A stretch of 64,000 bases of DNA from Paramicrosporidium saccamoebae (lineage: Eukaryota > Rozellomycota). Made by a program: the position numbers and the translations under genes. Position 1 is the stretch's first letter. The number at the start of each line of letters is the position of its first letter. Of this stretch, positions 40,601 to 50,795 are shown piece by piece. The notes beneath the pieces are model-generated. The model saw only the letters and a program-made list of their open reading frames with translations. It had not been told where the DNA came from and made no database searches. The stretch is from assembly GCA_002794465.1 (NCBI GenBank), contig MTSL01000150.1, positions 62,001 through 126,000 on the forward strand, given 5' to 3'.

Positions 40601-41356
40601 TTAAAGCAAGAAGAGCATACCAACAAGGGCAGCGGCGGAACCAGCAAGCACATTCATGAGACTTCCTGGGGCAGCGTTGGCATCCAAGCCAGTGATGGTG
40701 GCTACAGTGCTTCCACTGATCACAGAGGTGGAGGCAGAGACAGAGGTGGAGGCGGATGCGGAGACTTCAAAGACAACACGTTGTCCATTGATAAAGACAT
40801 TTCCACCGGAACGGAGGGCACGGCTGGCAATGCTTTCAATAAGACGGTTGTTGTGGGCAATGCAGTTGTCAGTCTGGTCAGCAACATCACAGAAGATCAT
40901 GGTGGTGCAGACAGCAGGCGGGTTGACAGTCTGGGTAACGTAGCTGGTGCATGGCACACAGACGGGGGCAGCAGCAGCAGCGGGGGCAACAGCAGAGGTA
41001 GGTGCTACCTGAGCAGAGGCGGGGGCGACATAGGCAGTCGAGGTGACAAAGACGGTGGTGTTTGTGGGGCATGGGCACACATACAACCAGCACGGGGTCT
41101 TGTCGATCGTGGTGCAGATTGTCTTGGTCTCACAGCACTCCTTCTTGGTGTGGCAGTGGCTGCTTTGATGACAACGGCTGGTATCACGGCAACGGCTGGT
41201 CTCGCACTCTGAGCTCCAGCGGCATTGGCTCGAGGTTGGAGAACAGAACGTGGTGGTATAGGTCGTGGGAGTCGGTATGGTCACCGTCACAGTGGAGACT
41301 GAAGCGGCGCTGAGGCCGAGAAAAGCAGCAACGGACAGGAGATTTTTGAAGATCAT
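40601..41356 (-). CDS. Cys-rich GPI-type surface protein, cluster member 3
   Basis: A single exon of 251 aa. Signal peptide MIFKNLLSVAAFLGLSAAS; almost no Thr stalk; then a Cys/Arg/His segment with extra cysteines (CSPTSSQCRWSSECETSRCR, CHQSSHCHTKKECCETKTIC) in place of the His-rich patch of member 2. The rest follows the family: CTTIDKTPCWLYVCPC, CVPCTSYVTQTVNPPAVCTT, IFCDVADQTDNCIAHNNRLI, ALRSGGNVFINGQRVVFE, a Ser/Val-rich spacer and a hydrophobic end (VLAGSAAALVGMLFLL). The block from PCTSYVTQ to VVF is the best-conserved part among the three genes and presumably the folded core. Orientation and spacing suggest tandem duplication. Confidence 0.8.
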   Translation of the reverse strand: MIFKNLLSVAAFLGLSAASVSTVTVTIPTPTTYTTTFCSPTSSQCRWSSECETSRCRDTSRCHQSSHCHTKKECCETKTICTTIDKTPCWLYVCPCPTNTTVFVTSTAYVAPASAQVAPTSAVAPAAAAAPVCVPCTSYVTQTVNPPAVCTTMIFCDVADQTDNCIAHNNRLIESIASRALRSGGNVFINGQRVVFEVSASASTSVSASTSVISGSTVATITGLDANAAPGSLMNVLAGSAAALVGMLFLL

Positions 41357-41838
41357 CTTGTGTCTTTATTCCACCTCGACCAAAGGCCTCTTTTATAGAT
41401 GGGCGGCTCCGGGTCGCCCCTCCTCTCCGGTTTTGTTGTTATTTTAGGTATGATCAGCTACAGGGACAGGGGTTATCGGCCATAATTCGTGTTTACATGA
41501 TCCGTTACTATTCTCGGCCTGACCTATCACGGAGTGCCACAGGCTATTTTTGGTATCAGACCGTTAGTCCGCCTGATGGTAAGATTGTTAGCCAAGCGCT
41601 TTTAATCCGCTCCATTTTGGATAGGTGCGAGTAGTTTAGAGTGTAAAGCTGTAAATGGGATCTTTTAGATTGCCACATGTCAGTCTAGAGTTCTGTAAAT
41701 ATGCTATAATGATGTTCAGATGTGGAGATGCCGAGTTACTATGCCACTAATACACTTTTCCACTGATATACTCTTTCACTAATACACTCATTCACTAATA
41801 CACTCTTTCACTAATATATTCTTTCACAGATAAAAGCT
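41357..41838. other. Spacer with short tandem repeat near the 3' end of SPB4
   Basis: About 480 bp without a gene. Positions 41741-41830 hold a degenerate array of ctaatacactctttca units of 18-19 nt, about five copies. Confidence 0.7.
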
Positions 41839-43542
41839 TTATTCTAGCAATTTGTTCTGTTTCTTCAGCCGCTTGTATTCACGCCAATCCTCATCCAGCT
41901 CTTCCATGTTGATTTTATTGGTCGCCGTCCGATTACCTTCAATGACTCGTTTCTCGGCCCTCTCAAAGTAATCACCCGTCTTTTCTTTCTTTGCCGGCCG
42001 CTCACCAGTGGACTTTCGCAATTTGAGGGCTTCAAATGAAATCTGACGCTGCTGGTTTCGCAGCGGGTCTTTGAATTTGATGTCGGCCGTGTTGATCTTG
42101 CTCTCCTCAAAGTCTGTCACATTGATCCCTTTGAGCTCTTTCATTTTTGGCAGGCGCAAAAGTCCAAATGACTTGGCAACACTGGCAATGTTGAGGTCCT
42201 TTACTCTAAAAATGAACTTTGTTTGATGTTCCTGGTAGAATCGCACAAATGCAACAAATGCCTTGACGCTCTAGAATATCAATTGACCAATAATATGGGG
42301 GCCTACTCTTTCTAGCAAATCACGATCTGTAATGTTCAGCTCTCGTAGCGCCTCGAATAATGAATTAGTAGTCGGGGTCTTTTCCGCTTCTACAAGAGGG
42401 ACCTTTCGATTGGATAGAAACTCAATGTATGCATCTTCACTTTCACTTAATAGTAGGAGCGCTTCCCCGTCTCTCCCGCTCCTCGCCGTGCGGCCGCAGC
42501 GATGGACAAAGGTCGTGGGGTCCTGAGGAGCTTCATACTGCAATACCAATTCTACATCGGCGAAATCCAGTCCACGAGCCGCCAGATCTGTACAAATAAG
42601 GACTGCGCGCTCTGAGGTAATGTAGTCTTGATAAATCCTTTGCCGTTTCTTGTGATCCATTTTGCCATGGAGGGCACATATCTTGGGAACGTCTTGCAGC
42701 AGTTTTGCAGGGAGAAGTGGAAGGACCCTGCCGAAATACTCTACGGCCGCACATGTTCCAAAATATACTATGCTTTTCTTGGCAGGATGTGCACGGAGAT
42801 GCTCTAGGATAAAGAAAAGTCGGTGCTCATATTCACAAATGACATATGATGATTTTAGCGACTCGGGTGTCTTTTGCTCCTCCTTTGTCGTTAAATTCTC
42901 TACCTTGACAGTCACTTTTACAGGATTCCTCAGTCCGGTCCTGATGAGTTGAGAGAGCGCATCGGACATTGTTGCAGAGAACAGTCCAGTCCTACGTTGC
43001 TTTGGAAGGCGTTCCAAGATGGAGTTGATAGTCTTTTCAAAGCCGAGGTTAAGGAGACGATCCGCCTCGTCAAGGACCAAGACTTCCAGAGACCTCACAT
43101 CAATCATGGAGCTGTTCCTCTCCAACACGTCCAGCAGTCTTCCAGGAGTGGCAACAATAATGTTGCATCCTCCTTGCTGAAGATTTTTGAGATCATGCGC
43201 AACATCTGTCCCGCCGATAAGCGTCGCCTGTCGCAGGTCAGTTCTCTCTTTCAACAGCTCATTTAGTACGTTGCGCGTCTGCAAGGCTAGTTCTCTGGTT
43301 GGAGAGATGATAATAGCACCCACCTGGTGCTGCGGAATGGGCCGGGCGAGTATCTCCACGATGGGAATCAGAAAGGCGAGCGTCTTCCCAGACCCAGTGA
43401 CGGCCTCCACTACGACATCTTTGTGGGATAGGAAGAGCGGGATGGAAGATGCCTGGACTGGTGTGGGCTTGTTAAAACCAAGTCTCTTTATGGTTGCATA
43501 CGTGGTGTCACAAAGTTTCGTCTTTTCAAGCTCCCAGGTCAT
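41839..43542 (-). CDS. SPB4: DEAD-box rRNA helicase SPB4 (DDX55)
   Basis: Exons complement(42307..43542) and complement(41839..42270), 36-nt intron, give 555 aa. Helicase motifs in order: GFNKPTPVQASSIP (Q motif), AVTGSGKT, SPTRELALQ, TPGRL, VLDEADRL, SATMS, VLICTDLAARGLDFADV and HRCGRTARSGRDG. After the core, the joined second exon gives SVKAFVAFVRFYQEHQTKFIFRVKDLN, the C-terminal extension (DUF4217) typical of Spb4, and a Lys-rich tail. SPB4 is a 60S biogenesis helicase acting on 27S pre-rRNA. The splice falls at the boundary into the extension; without it the protein would lack this domain. Secure. Confidence 0.95.
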
Positions 43543-43647
43543 TTCCCAGTTGCTGGGGTATCATCACCTGGGAAGGATTATCTACTAAATGCAGTATATA
43601 TATCAAAGACAGTATTCTACATGATTTGATACAACTGCTAGTTCTAT

Positions 43648-43880
43648 TACCACGTAGTAGGAATTATACGACGGACCTTGCCAGGTGGGAAGAGACGAGA
43701 CGAGATGAGACAAAACAAGACAAGACAAGACAAGACAAGACAAGACAAGACAAGACAAGACAAGACAAGACGAGACGAGATGAAACGAAAACTTGTTCAC
43801 TGCTAATCCTAGAACAGTATGGATACACATCTCACTGTCCTTAAATACTCAGCTAATCAACCCTCTAAATCACACTGCTA
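43648..43880 (+). repeat. Dispersed non-coding repeat, copy C, with (GACAA)n array
   Basis: The 5' part (cacgtagtaggaattatacg, acggaccttgccaggtggga) and 3' part (ctgctaatcctagaacagta, acacatctcactgtccttaa, cagctaatcaaccctctaaa) match copies B, D and E. Between them about 43690-43785 is a pentamer array of gacaa with gacga variants at both ends. The spacer 43543-44031 contains no supported gene. Confidence 0.85.
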
Positions 43881-44031
43881 GTCAGCTCCGAGACTCTTTG
43901 ACGTGAACTGAGGCAAGCAACGGGGTTTCAAACCTACCAGGCTTCTTGGCATGATCCTATACACCAAACAGCACCATTGGTTGTCTCGGAGATGACATCC
44001 CATTTTCTCATAATATGATACAAAAGATGCT

Positions 44032-44640
44032 TTATTGGCCGCCTTCGGGACGGTTCGGCATGAATTTTTTCTGCTTTGATGCCTTCCTCTTTCTCTTCTT
44101 TTCGATAAACTTTTCAATATTTGCATCCTCCCCCAGTCTCCGCTTGACTCGCTCAAATTCTTCCGCAATCTCAAGATGCTTCATGTCACCTCGTTTCAGG
44201 TAATACGGAGTCTTTCCCTGTTCCACCAATTTTGCGTCTAATTTTCGATGTTCCCTAACCAACTTTTGTCGTTGTTCCTTTCTCTCTTTGGTCTTGTGCA
44301 TCGAGTTCATGCGCTCGATAGTCTGTTTGATGGCAAATTTGCGGTGCGGGTTTTTTTCATTTCTGAGCGACTCGTGCAGCTTTTGCTTCTCATCCTTCTG
44401 GATATCACCAATAAAACCGTACGTCTTGCTGAAGAGATCTTCGTTGAAATGGCCAAAGGCGCGGTCGAAGCGAGGATCTATGGCTTTCTAGCGCTATGAA
44501 TATCAAGCAACAGTATACCTTTCTGACAACGGGAACAACTTCCCTCAGCACTGATACGGGTCGTTTTGAGGACACCTCTGTGGGACTATAATAATAAGCA
44601 CAACCACAATAAAATACGCATTCTTGTGCTCTCGAACCAT
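44032..44640 (-). CDS. RRP36: rRNA-processing protein RRP36
   Basis: Exons complement(44618..44640), complement(44519..44585) and complement(44032..44487), introns of 32 and 31 nt, give 181 aa. The first exon is only 23 nt. The joined N terminus MVREHKNAPTEVSSKRPVSV matches the RRP36 opening (NAPxEMSSKxxVSxxR). DPRFDRAFGHFNEDLFSKTYGF and the basic helical tail (VREHRKLDAKLVEQGKTPYYLKR; KKRKRKASKQKKFMP) complete the family pattern. RRP36 is an SSU-processome component needed for early cleavages of pre-18S rRNA. This gene is close to SPB4 on the same strand, and UTP14 and NOP2 lie within 12 kb. The exon assignment is strongly supported by the family alignment across both splices. Confidence 0.92.
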
Positions 44641-44737
44641 TTGGAGGTGCAGTGCGACCCCGGCCGAGTTGACAAGTGGAATAGCGACCATTCACTCGTT
44701 TCCCTTTGAGAGACCTTGCAACCCCCATTTCCCCGAT

Positions 44738-46093
44738 ATGGAGAGCTCAGGGAATGAAGCCACTAACCACCACCCTACTGCAACAGCCGACGCGGACACT
44801 GCCGAAATGACGGAATCACTTGCGGTCATCCATCAGAGGTAGTACCGTCCACCCTGCCTCATCACATCGTAGTAGAGAGGAAAGACAAGTGGAGAATGTG
44901 TTGGTAGAGCAGAGCGCGCTTAGTATGGGCGAGGTGCAGTCGGTGGTGGATCTCCACGTCCCTATCATTGGTCTCCTCCTCGGCGACACTTCTGACAACG
45001 GTGTCGTGTTCATTCGTAGTCTCCATAGGATTGAACGGTATTGCCAACATTGGCGGTGTTGATGGTATAGGGACGCAGGTAGTCTAACTATACGGAGGAG
45101 GATAGTCCCGAGTGGCGATTTGAACGAATTGAACCGACGAATCAGAGACGAGGAAAGCGTTATCCTGGGCTACTATTACTCGTACCACCCCGTGGGAAAC
45201 ATCCTTAACATGATAGTGAGACCAATGCTAATGGCTACTCTGTGGATCATGGAGCGATACTGGATATGCTCGCCAACGTGGCATGCTACAAGCCGGTGGT
45301 GCTCCGGATGCAAAGGATTCTTTGCGGGTCCGTCAAGGAGGACGTTGAGGCGGGAATACGGTTCGACTTTTATGCACATCGGAAGGGCTTAGAGTTGGCA
45401 ATGGTGCCGCATCGTATTATTGAAACTGCCTTTGTCTCGCCGCTCAGCCTCTCCAGCTGCCTGCACGACCAAATGACTGACTTTGCGGAGGCTGCCGCGC
45501 AACGCAAATGTCTTTCTCGATGGGATTTGGATTATGACATGATGCTATCGCGATTAATTAGGGCGAATGAACAGGCTGCCACCCGACTGTTGTGGAATGC
45601 AAGGAGTCGGCTGGTTATGGACAAATTCCATCTTCGTCGGATGATCAGACAGAGGATGGGAGCCGTGGAAAATCTTTGGCCATTAAAATCAGTCGACTCG
45701 GATGCCGAATTGTACGCAGACAACACTCAGAGGATAGCCACGCTCATTCACCAAATGGTGACCAAGGAGCTGCCCTATGCAATCACTGATTCGGCCAAGA
45801 AAGCTCCTTCCTGCGCCACGCTTAACTATGAGCGACCCACAATTGCAATGAAGACGGCCCGAGGCTCTTCCAGCAGCGGGTCGACGAAGAAGAGAAAGAC
45901 GGCCGGCAAGACCGCCGCCAAGGTTCCGCCTCGACCAATCTTGCCGGCAGTGCGATCGAGGACCCCCTCGTCAGAGTCCATTAATGCGGAGCAGAGTGAG
46001 GCTGCTATTTGTGATCCACTACTTCCCCTGGCGACTGTTTGCGAGGATCCAAATTCTACACTGGAGAACGTCTCCATTCAAACAACATTGTGA
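44738..46093 (+). CDS. Divergent MPN-like domain protein without JAMM motif
   Basis: Exons 44738..44838, 44873..45037, 45071..45181 and 45217..46093 (introns of 34, 33 and 35 nt) give 417 aa. Residues 45-170 look like an MPN domain: VDLHVPIIGLLLGDTSDNGV, then ESVILGYYYSETNANGYSVD, where catalytic members have GWYHSHP and a following S..D, and AILDMLANVACYKPVVLRM as the next helix and strand. The metal-binding HxH is absent, so it would be a scaffold-type MPN protein. The C-terminal helices and a basic segment (STKKRKTAGKTAAKV) suggest nuclear localisation. Candidates are eIF3f/h, CSN6 or a BRCC-type partner; I cannot choose. Fold assignment rests on pattern only. Confidence 0.5.
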
Positions 46094-46320
46094 TTTTTGT
46101 ACACTTGACAGATACGAGTAAATACATTGTATATGTGAGCGAGCGAGTATCTATTAACGTATTGATATTAAATTTAAGAACCAGACAAAGCGTCTTTACT
46201 ACCTACCTCTACACCATTGCCAAGTTATTGTACCGACAAAATTGCAGTGTTGGGAAATTAATATGCAACAAATTGTATTGCGCTTAGCTAGTTTACACAA
46301 AGTCGGATTATTAAACCTAT
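46094..46320. other. Spacer upstream of the tandem secreted-protein array
   Basis: AT-rich, no gene supported. It does not resemble the spacers between the paralogues, which marks the left edge of the array. Confidence 0.4.
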
Positions 46321-46338
46321 CTGAATCTTGTCCAGGGA
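46321..46338 (+). promoter_or_regulatory. Conserved upstream block, paralogue 1
   Basis: ctgaatcttgtccaggga, 7 bp before the chosen ATG. All five paralogues have this 18-nt block (consensus ytgaaynntgrccagggr, with r at position 11 reading t here) 7-8 bp upstream of the same codon. It may be a core promoter or 5' leader element. Confidence 0.6.
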
Positions 46339-46345
46339 ATATCTT

Positions 46346-48646
46346 ATGATTGTCTATTGGGCTCTTGTCGTCGGACTTTGCAGGTGCTCATTCTCAAATC
46401 CTACATGGCTCTACCGAAGCGAGAGCAGCGAAGAGAGTTGGTCCATTGACAATGTGTTTCCAGGACTCTATGCTACAAATGAAAATGGATCGTCAACACT
46501 CGCAATACCTCCTCATGCAGTAGAGATGACTCTGGCATATCGCCCGACTGAGGGCTACCAAGAGCTTTATGAGTCTCTCCTTTCAGATGATCCACCTTAC
46601 TTTGCTACTTACGAAGGAGCAGATTTCAATCTTTCTTCTGACGAGGCCTATCAAGTAAAGTGGTCTCAAGTGCTATTTCCGAAAAGTATCCCACGACAGG
46701 CACCGTTAGAATCCTTGCAGAGAGTTGCACCGACACCAATGTCCAAGATTGCAACGCCTGTTGTTGAAGTAGTTGCTATCCCAACACCAGTTGATCCGGC
46801 GGACACTATTTCGGAGCCCATCGTCAAGTTGCCTGACAACAAGCACATGGACAACGAGCAACGGGAGCAAGATACTAAACATTGTTTTGTTCAGTCGAAT
46901 CAGGCTGGTAGCAAGCCACATGAGCATTTGAATCAAAAAAAGACGGTCGGTGTGCCGATTACTGATTTAAAGCCAAGGGGTAATACGCTGCTGCCACCTA
47001 CAGCAAACACTGTAGTGGCACAACCACCGCACTCCCCTCCACAATCAATTCCCAGACTTGCTATTCACCGATCGGCGGGCACATCAAGTCAATCAATGCC
47101 TGAGAGGTCGGCGAGCCGCGCAGTTTGGTTCAAGGATGGGGTTGGAAAAAAGTTTTCCTCTCAAGTTGCTCGAATAGATGGAAAGTCACATATTTTCTTC
47201 TCTAAATATCATATATATGGAGTGGCACTCCCCAAAATGGGGACTGCCTGTATGGAATGCAGACATACGGCTATGGGTTACCGAATCAATCATGATCGAA
47301 TGGTATTTTTAGATGGCTACAAGATAGATGGGGAAAGGAAGTGGGGTCGTGACGCAGACTGGGCAATACATGCTTTTAACAAAAGCGGACTGCAGGTTGG
47401 AAATTTTAAAAAAATGTCTCCACTCGAGACGGATGGTCTTGTTGTTGCTCTTCAGGAGGGCGGTAGTAGGGATCACGGGTTGCTTATGGCATCATATGGT
47501 AGGCCTCCATTAGGAGTAATTCTGCTCCGTCCCGAAAGAGATCGGCTAGTGTATGTGGCTCGTACGTCTGGTGATACTACTGCATCCTTAAGGGTACAGA
47601 ATGGTGATTTTGTTGTTGTTGGACCACTTCTGGGAATATCAAGCTTGGAGGCAGGCCATCTCCTACTAAGCAGTGTGGACACACCAGGCATGATTGCAAA
47701 AAGAGTCTACGACTCTGCAGCAGAGCCTTCGATTTGCGTTGTCGCTACTGTTTCTATTGTGCAGGATCCACCGAAACAATTCGATTTTGTGTCCAGCCTA
47801 TTGGAAAAAGCTTTTTCTGGCGCCGTCTCGTCTCCCCAAGCCCACAACAGTGTCCAAAGAGACAACGATTCACGGCTACCCTCATCCGTGGTACCCAAAG
47901 CAATGGGAAGGCCACCCGTCAGGTATTTCACCCATGTATCTCCGGCGACATTTAAGGGCACGAAATCCGAAAAGCCAGCGGACCGAGTGAGCTGGTTTAC
48001 TGATGCTAAGAACCTCTATTCTTTGTCTCAGACCACCAAGCAGAATAATATCATATCACCAATTGTCTTTGCCCAATGGCATTACTATGGAGTGTTACTG
48101 CCCTCAAGAAGCAGGCTTCCTAACATATCCGTCGCCAACTCGGCTATGGGTGGCATAATTGACCATAGTCGGATCGTGTTTTTAGATGGTCACAGGGACG
48201 ACACCAAATGGAAACAGACTTTTGAGAGTCGCTGGGAGGATGGTGACATTAATGAAACCTCTTTGGGGGTTGGAAGGGTTAAAGATTTGTATTCACTCGA
48301 GACGGACGGTCTTATTGTTGCTCTCAAAGAGGGTAGTAGTGGGGATCATTGGTTGCTCATGGCATCCTATGGCAGACCTCCACTGGGAGCAATTCTCCTC
48401 CGTCCTGAAAGAAATCAGCTAGTGTATGTGGCTCGTACGTCTGATGATACTGTTACGCCCGTAAAGATTCAGGATGGTGATGTTGTTATTGTCGGACCAT
48501 TTCTAAGAATCTCAAGCCTGGAATTGGGTCTTCTCGCATTAACCACTTTAGACACACCTTATATGATTGCAAAAAGGGTCTATGGCTCTGGGGACAAAAG
48601 GTCGCTTTGCTTTGTCGGCATCATTTCCGTTGAACAACAAGCTTGA
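46346..48646 (+). CDS. Secreted two-module protein, tandem paralogue 1
   Basis: A single exon of 766 aa from ATG 46346, the codon shared by all five paralogues. Signal peptide MIVYWALVVGLCRCS, then a conserved head (SNPTWLYRSESSEESWSIDN, NVFPGLYAT, FNLSSDEAYQVKWS), a variable Pro/Thr/His-rich linker (about 115-255), module 1 (about 258-470) and module 2 (about 545-760). Each module runs from a WF start through YGVALP/YGVLLP, AMG..I.H.R.VFLDG, LETDGL(V/I)VAL, LLMASYGRPPLG, LLRPER, VARTS.DT, NGDxVxVGP, SSLE.G and a closing CVVA/CFVG strand. I do not recognise the family. No transmembrane or GPI segment follows, so the protein is probably released. This copy shares its linker with paralogue 5. 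Confidence 0.8.
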   Translation: MIVYWALVVGLCRCSFSNPTWLYRSESSEESWSIDNVFPGLYATNENGSSTLAIPPHAVEMTLAYRPTEGYQELYESLLSDDPPYFATYEGADFNLSSDEAYQVKWSQVLFPKSIPRQAPLESLQRVAPTPMSKIATPVVEVVAIPTPVDPADTISEPIVKLPDNKHMDNEQREQDTKHCFVQSNQAGSKPHEHLNQKKTVGVPITDLKPRGNTLLPPTANTVVAQPPHSPPQSIPRLAIHRSAGTSSQSMPERSASRAVWFKDGVGKKFSSQVARIDGKSHIFFSKYHIYGVALPKMGTACMECRHTAMGYRINHDRMVFLDGYKIDGERKWGRDADWAIHAFNKSGLQVGNFKKMSPLETDGLVVALQEGGSRDHGLLMASYGRPPLGVILLRPERDRLVYVARTSGDTTASLRVQNGDFVVVGPLLGISSLEAGHLLLSSVDTPGMIAKRVYDSAAEPSICVVATVSIVQDPPKQFDFVSSLLEKAFSGAVSSPQAHNSVQRDNDSRLPSSVVPKAMGRPPVRYFTHVSPATFKGTKSEKPADRVSWFTDAKNLYSLSQTTKQNNIISPIVFAQWHYYGVLLPSRSRLPNISVANSAMGGIIDHSRIVFLDGHRDDTKWKQTFESRWEDGDINETSLGVGRVKDLYSLETDGLIVALKEGSSGDHWLLMASYGRPPLGAILLRPERNQLVYVARTSDDTVTPVKIQDGDVVIVGPFLRISSLELGLLALTTLDTPYMIAKRVYGSGDKRSLCFVGIISVEQQA

Positions 48647-48831
48647 ATTGCACGTCGCTTCCAGGATTAAATCCTCAACAATATATATAATCCACCAGCC
48701 GCCATCTATTTGACAAAGATGTTTTCCAGATTCAATTAGATAGTCTAATATCAAGCGCCATAGGTTATCTGGTGCACTGAACTTTATTCTGATCGGCCTA
48801 CTTACATAAGCTTGTCCTTCAGGTTGAAGGG
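48647..48831. repeat. Spacer unit between paralogues 1 and 2
   Basis: Related to the other inter-paralogue spacers (gaattgcacgtcgcttccag, ggattaaatcctcaac, tagtctaatatcaagcgcca). It was duplicated with the genes. Confidence 0.7.
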
Positions 48832-48849
48832 CTGAACCCTGACCAGGGG
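48832..48849 (+). promoter_or_regulatory. Conserved upstream block, paralogue 2
   Basis: ctgaaccctgaccagggg, 8 bp before ATG 48858; same block as in the other four paralogues. Confidence 0.6.
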
Positions 48850-48857
48850 GTCGCCTG

Positions 48858-50264
48858 ATGATCTTCTGGGCTCTTGTTTTTGGACTGTGCAAATGTTCCG
48901 TCTCAAATCCCACGTGGCTCTATCGAAGCGAGAGCTACGAAGAGAACTGGTCCGTTGAAAGTGTATTCCCAGGACTCTATACCACAGATGGCGATGGTGC
49001 GTCAACACTCACAGTACCTCCTCATGCAGTGGAGATGGTCTCTATATATCCTCGGGACGAGGGTCTCCAAGAGCTTCGCAAATCTCTCCTTACAGATGAT
49101 CTGCCTTACTTTTATGCTTATGAAGGTGCAGGTTTTAACCTTTCTTCAGATGAAATATACCAAGTGAAGTGGTCCCATGTACCACTTTCGAAAAGTGTCC
49201 CGCGACAGGCACCATTAGAATCCTTGCAGAGAGTTTCACCGGTTCCAAATCCCACAATGATGACGCCTACTGTTGAAGTACCTGATATTATATCACCTGT
49301 CGGTCCAGTGAACGCTATTTTGGCGCCCAGCGCCAAGTTGCCGGACACTAGGCACCTGGAACACGAGCAACCAGATCAAGATCCTGGACACCGTTCTGTT
49401 CAATCGAATCTGGTTACCAACAGGCCACACGAGCATCCGAGTCAAGTAAGGACGTTTGGTGTACCGATTGTCGGTCTAAAATCAAGGTTGACTACACTGT
49501 CTCTGCCTCTTAATCCGCAATTGGCGACTAAACCCGTTGCTAACCGATTAACAAGCACATCAAATCAGCCAGTGCTTAAGAGACCAGTAAACCGCGCGGT
49601 TTGGTTTAAGAGCGGCGCAAACCGAAAGTTTTCCTCTTACAAAGTCCCGAGAAAGAAGACTCCGCCGGCTTTATTCTCTCAGCGTCATATGTATGGAGTG
49701 GCAGAGCCCGCTATGAGAGCCACCTCCATGGTAAGCACAATGAGAGCCATGGGTTTCCGAATCAATCATAGTCGAATGGTATTTTTCGATGGCTATAAGA
49801 TGGGTAACGAAGTGGAGAAGGGTAGCAAAGCGGAGAAGAACCAGTTACTTGCCTCAAATTGGTCAACTTGTGCTTTAAATACGACCTATTTGCAGGCTGG
49901 AAATCTCAAGCAGATGTCTCCATTAGAGACGGATGGTCTTGTTATCGCCTTTCATACGGGTAGTAATTATAGTCGTCAGTTGCTTATGGCATCCCATGGC
50001 CGACCTCCACTGGGAGCAATTGTCCTTCGTCCTAAAGGAGATTGGCTAGTGGTTGTGGATCGTACGTCGGATGATACCGTCAGGGCCGTAGATATTCAGA
50101 ATGGCGATGTTGTCATTGTTGGACCACTTTTGGGGATTTCAAGCGTAGAGTCTGGTCTTATCCTACTAAGCACTTCAGACGCACCACAAATACTCGCCGA
50201 AATAGTCTACAACGCTGCTGCAAGGCCCTCACTCTGTGTTGCCGCCACCATTACCGCTTGCTAA
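48858..50264 (+). CDS. Secreted one-module protein, tandem paralogue 2 (short form)
   Basis: A single exon of 468 aa. Signal peptide MIFWALVFGLCKCS, head (SNPTWLYRSESYEENWSVES, VFPGLYTT), variable linker and module 1 (about 246-468) are all present and match the family (YGVAEP, AMGFRINHSRMVFFDGY, LETDGLVIAF, LLMASHGRPPLGAIVLRP, NGDVVIVGPLLGISSVESG, SLCVAATITAC). The protein stops at the strand that closes module 1 (TAG-type end at 50262-50264); the whole second module is missing. A copy of the dispersed repeat lies directly downstream, and the usual spacer resumes after it. The remaining frame is intact, with no frameshift, so it is likely functional as a one-module protein rather than a pseudogene. 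Confidence 0.78.
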   Translation: MIFWALVFGLCKCSVSNPTWLYRSESYEENWSVESVFPGLYTTDGDGASTLTVPPHAVEMVSIYPRDEGLQELRKSLLTDDLPYFYAYEGAGFNLSSDEIYQVKWSHVPLSKSVPRQAPLESLQRVSPVPNPTMMTPTVEVPDIISPVGPVNAILAPSAKLPDTRHLEHEQPDQDPGHRSVQSNLVTNRPHEHPSQVRTFGVPIVGLKSRLTTLSLPLNPQLATKPVANRLTSTSNQPVLKRPVNRAVWFKSGANRKFSSYKVPRKKTPPALFSQRHMYGVAEPAMRATSMVSTMRAMGFRINHSRMVFFDGYKMGNEVEKGSKAEKNQLLASNWSTCALNTTYLQAGNLKQMSPLETDGLVIAFHTGSNYSRQLLMASHGRPPLGAIVLRPKGDWLVVVDRTSDDTVRAVDIQNGDVVIVGPLLGISSVESGLILLSTSDAPQILAEIVYNAAARPSLCVAATITAC

Positions 50265-50310
50265 CGATCGTTTGAATAAAACTGCTTTTGCCGTCCTTAG
50301 ATCGTTGATA

Positions 50311-50575
50311 GGTGTGTGACGTAGATTGATTGGTCGGGCACTTGGAAATATGGGGATACATTTGTGTGATAAAGCGGACTGATTAACTGAGTGTTTGAGG
50401 ACAGTGAGATGTGCATCCATACTATTCTAGGATTAGCAATGAACAGGTTTCCGCACGACTTGGGTCGTGGTATCATCCCCACTACGCGGCATGTGCATCC
50501 ATAATATTCTAGGATTAGCAGTGAACAACCCCCCTTCCCGTCTGTGGTATTATCCCCACTATGCGACAGGTGGAT
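50311..50575 (-). repeat. Dispersed non-coding repeat, copy D
   Basis: On the minus strand this reads the cgcgtagtggggatgataccac and ctgctaatcctagaatatta blocks twice (plus-strand centres about 50430 and 50510), with cccatatttccaagtgcccg and aatcaatctacgtcac at the far end. It sits between the early stop of paralogue 2 and the spacer that leads to paralogue 3. Confidence 0.85.
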
Positions 50576-50777
50576 GCTTGAATTTAACGTTCCTCTCAGG
50601 ACCAAATCACCGGTGGCGGCAGATATAACGTATACAATTCAACAGCCGCCCTTTATTTGATAATCTTGTACGCGCTGCATGGAATGGGCATTATAAGATA
50701 TTTAGCGCGTACTAAATTTTATTCTGCTCGGATTATTCACGTAGGCTCGTCCGCTCAAATTGGGTGATTGAATCGGT

Positions 50778-50795
50778 CCGAATTCTGACCAGGGA
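50778..50795 (+). promoter_or_regulatory. Conserved upstream block, paralogue 3
   Basis: ccgaattctgaccaggga, 7 bp before ATG 50803; same block as in the other paralogues. Confidence 0.6.

Noticed and set aside
43690-43785. Possible telomeric or centromeric repeat
   Set aside because: The gacaa pentamer array is short, internal to a dispersed repeat copy and flanked by genes.
48858-50264. Paralogue 2 as a pseudogene
   Set aside because: It has no frameshift or internal stop; it simply ends after module 1.
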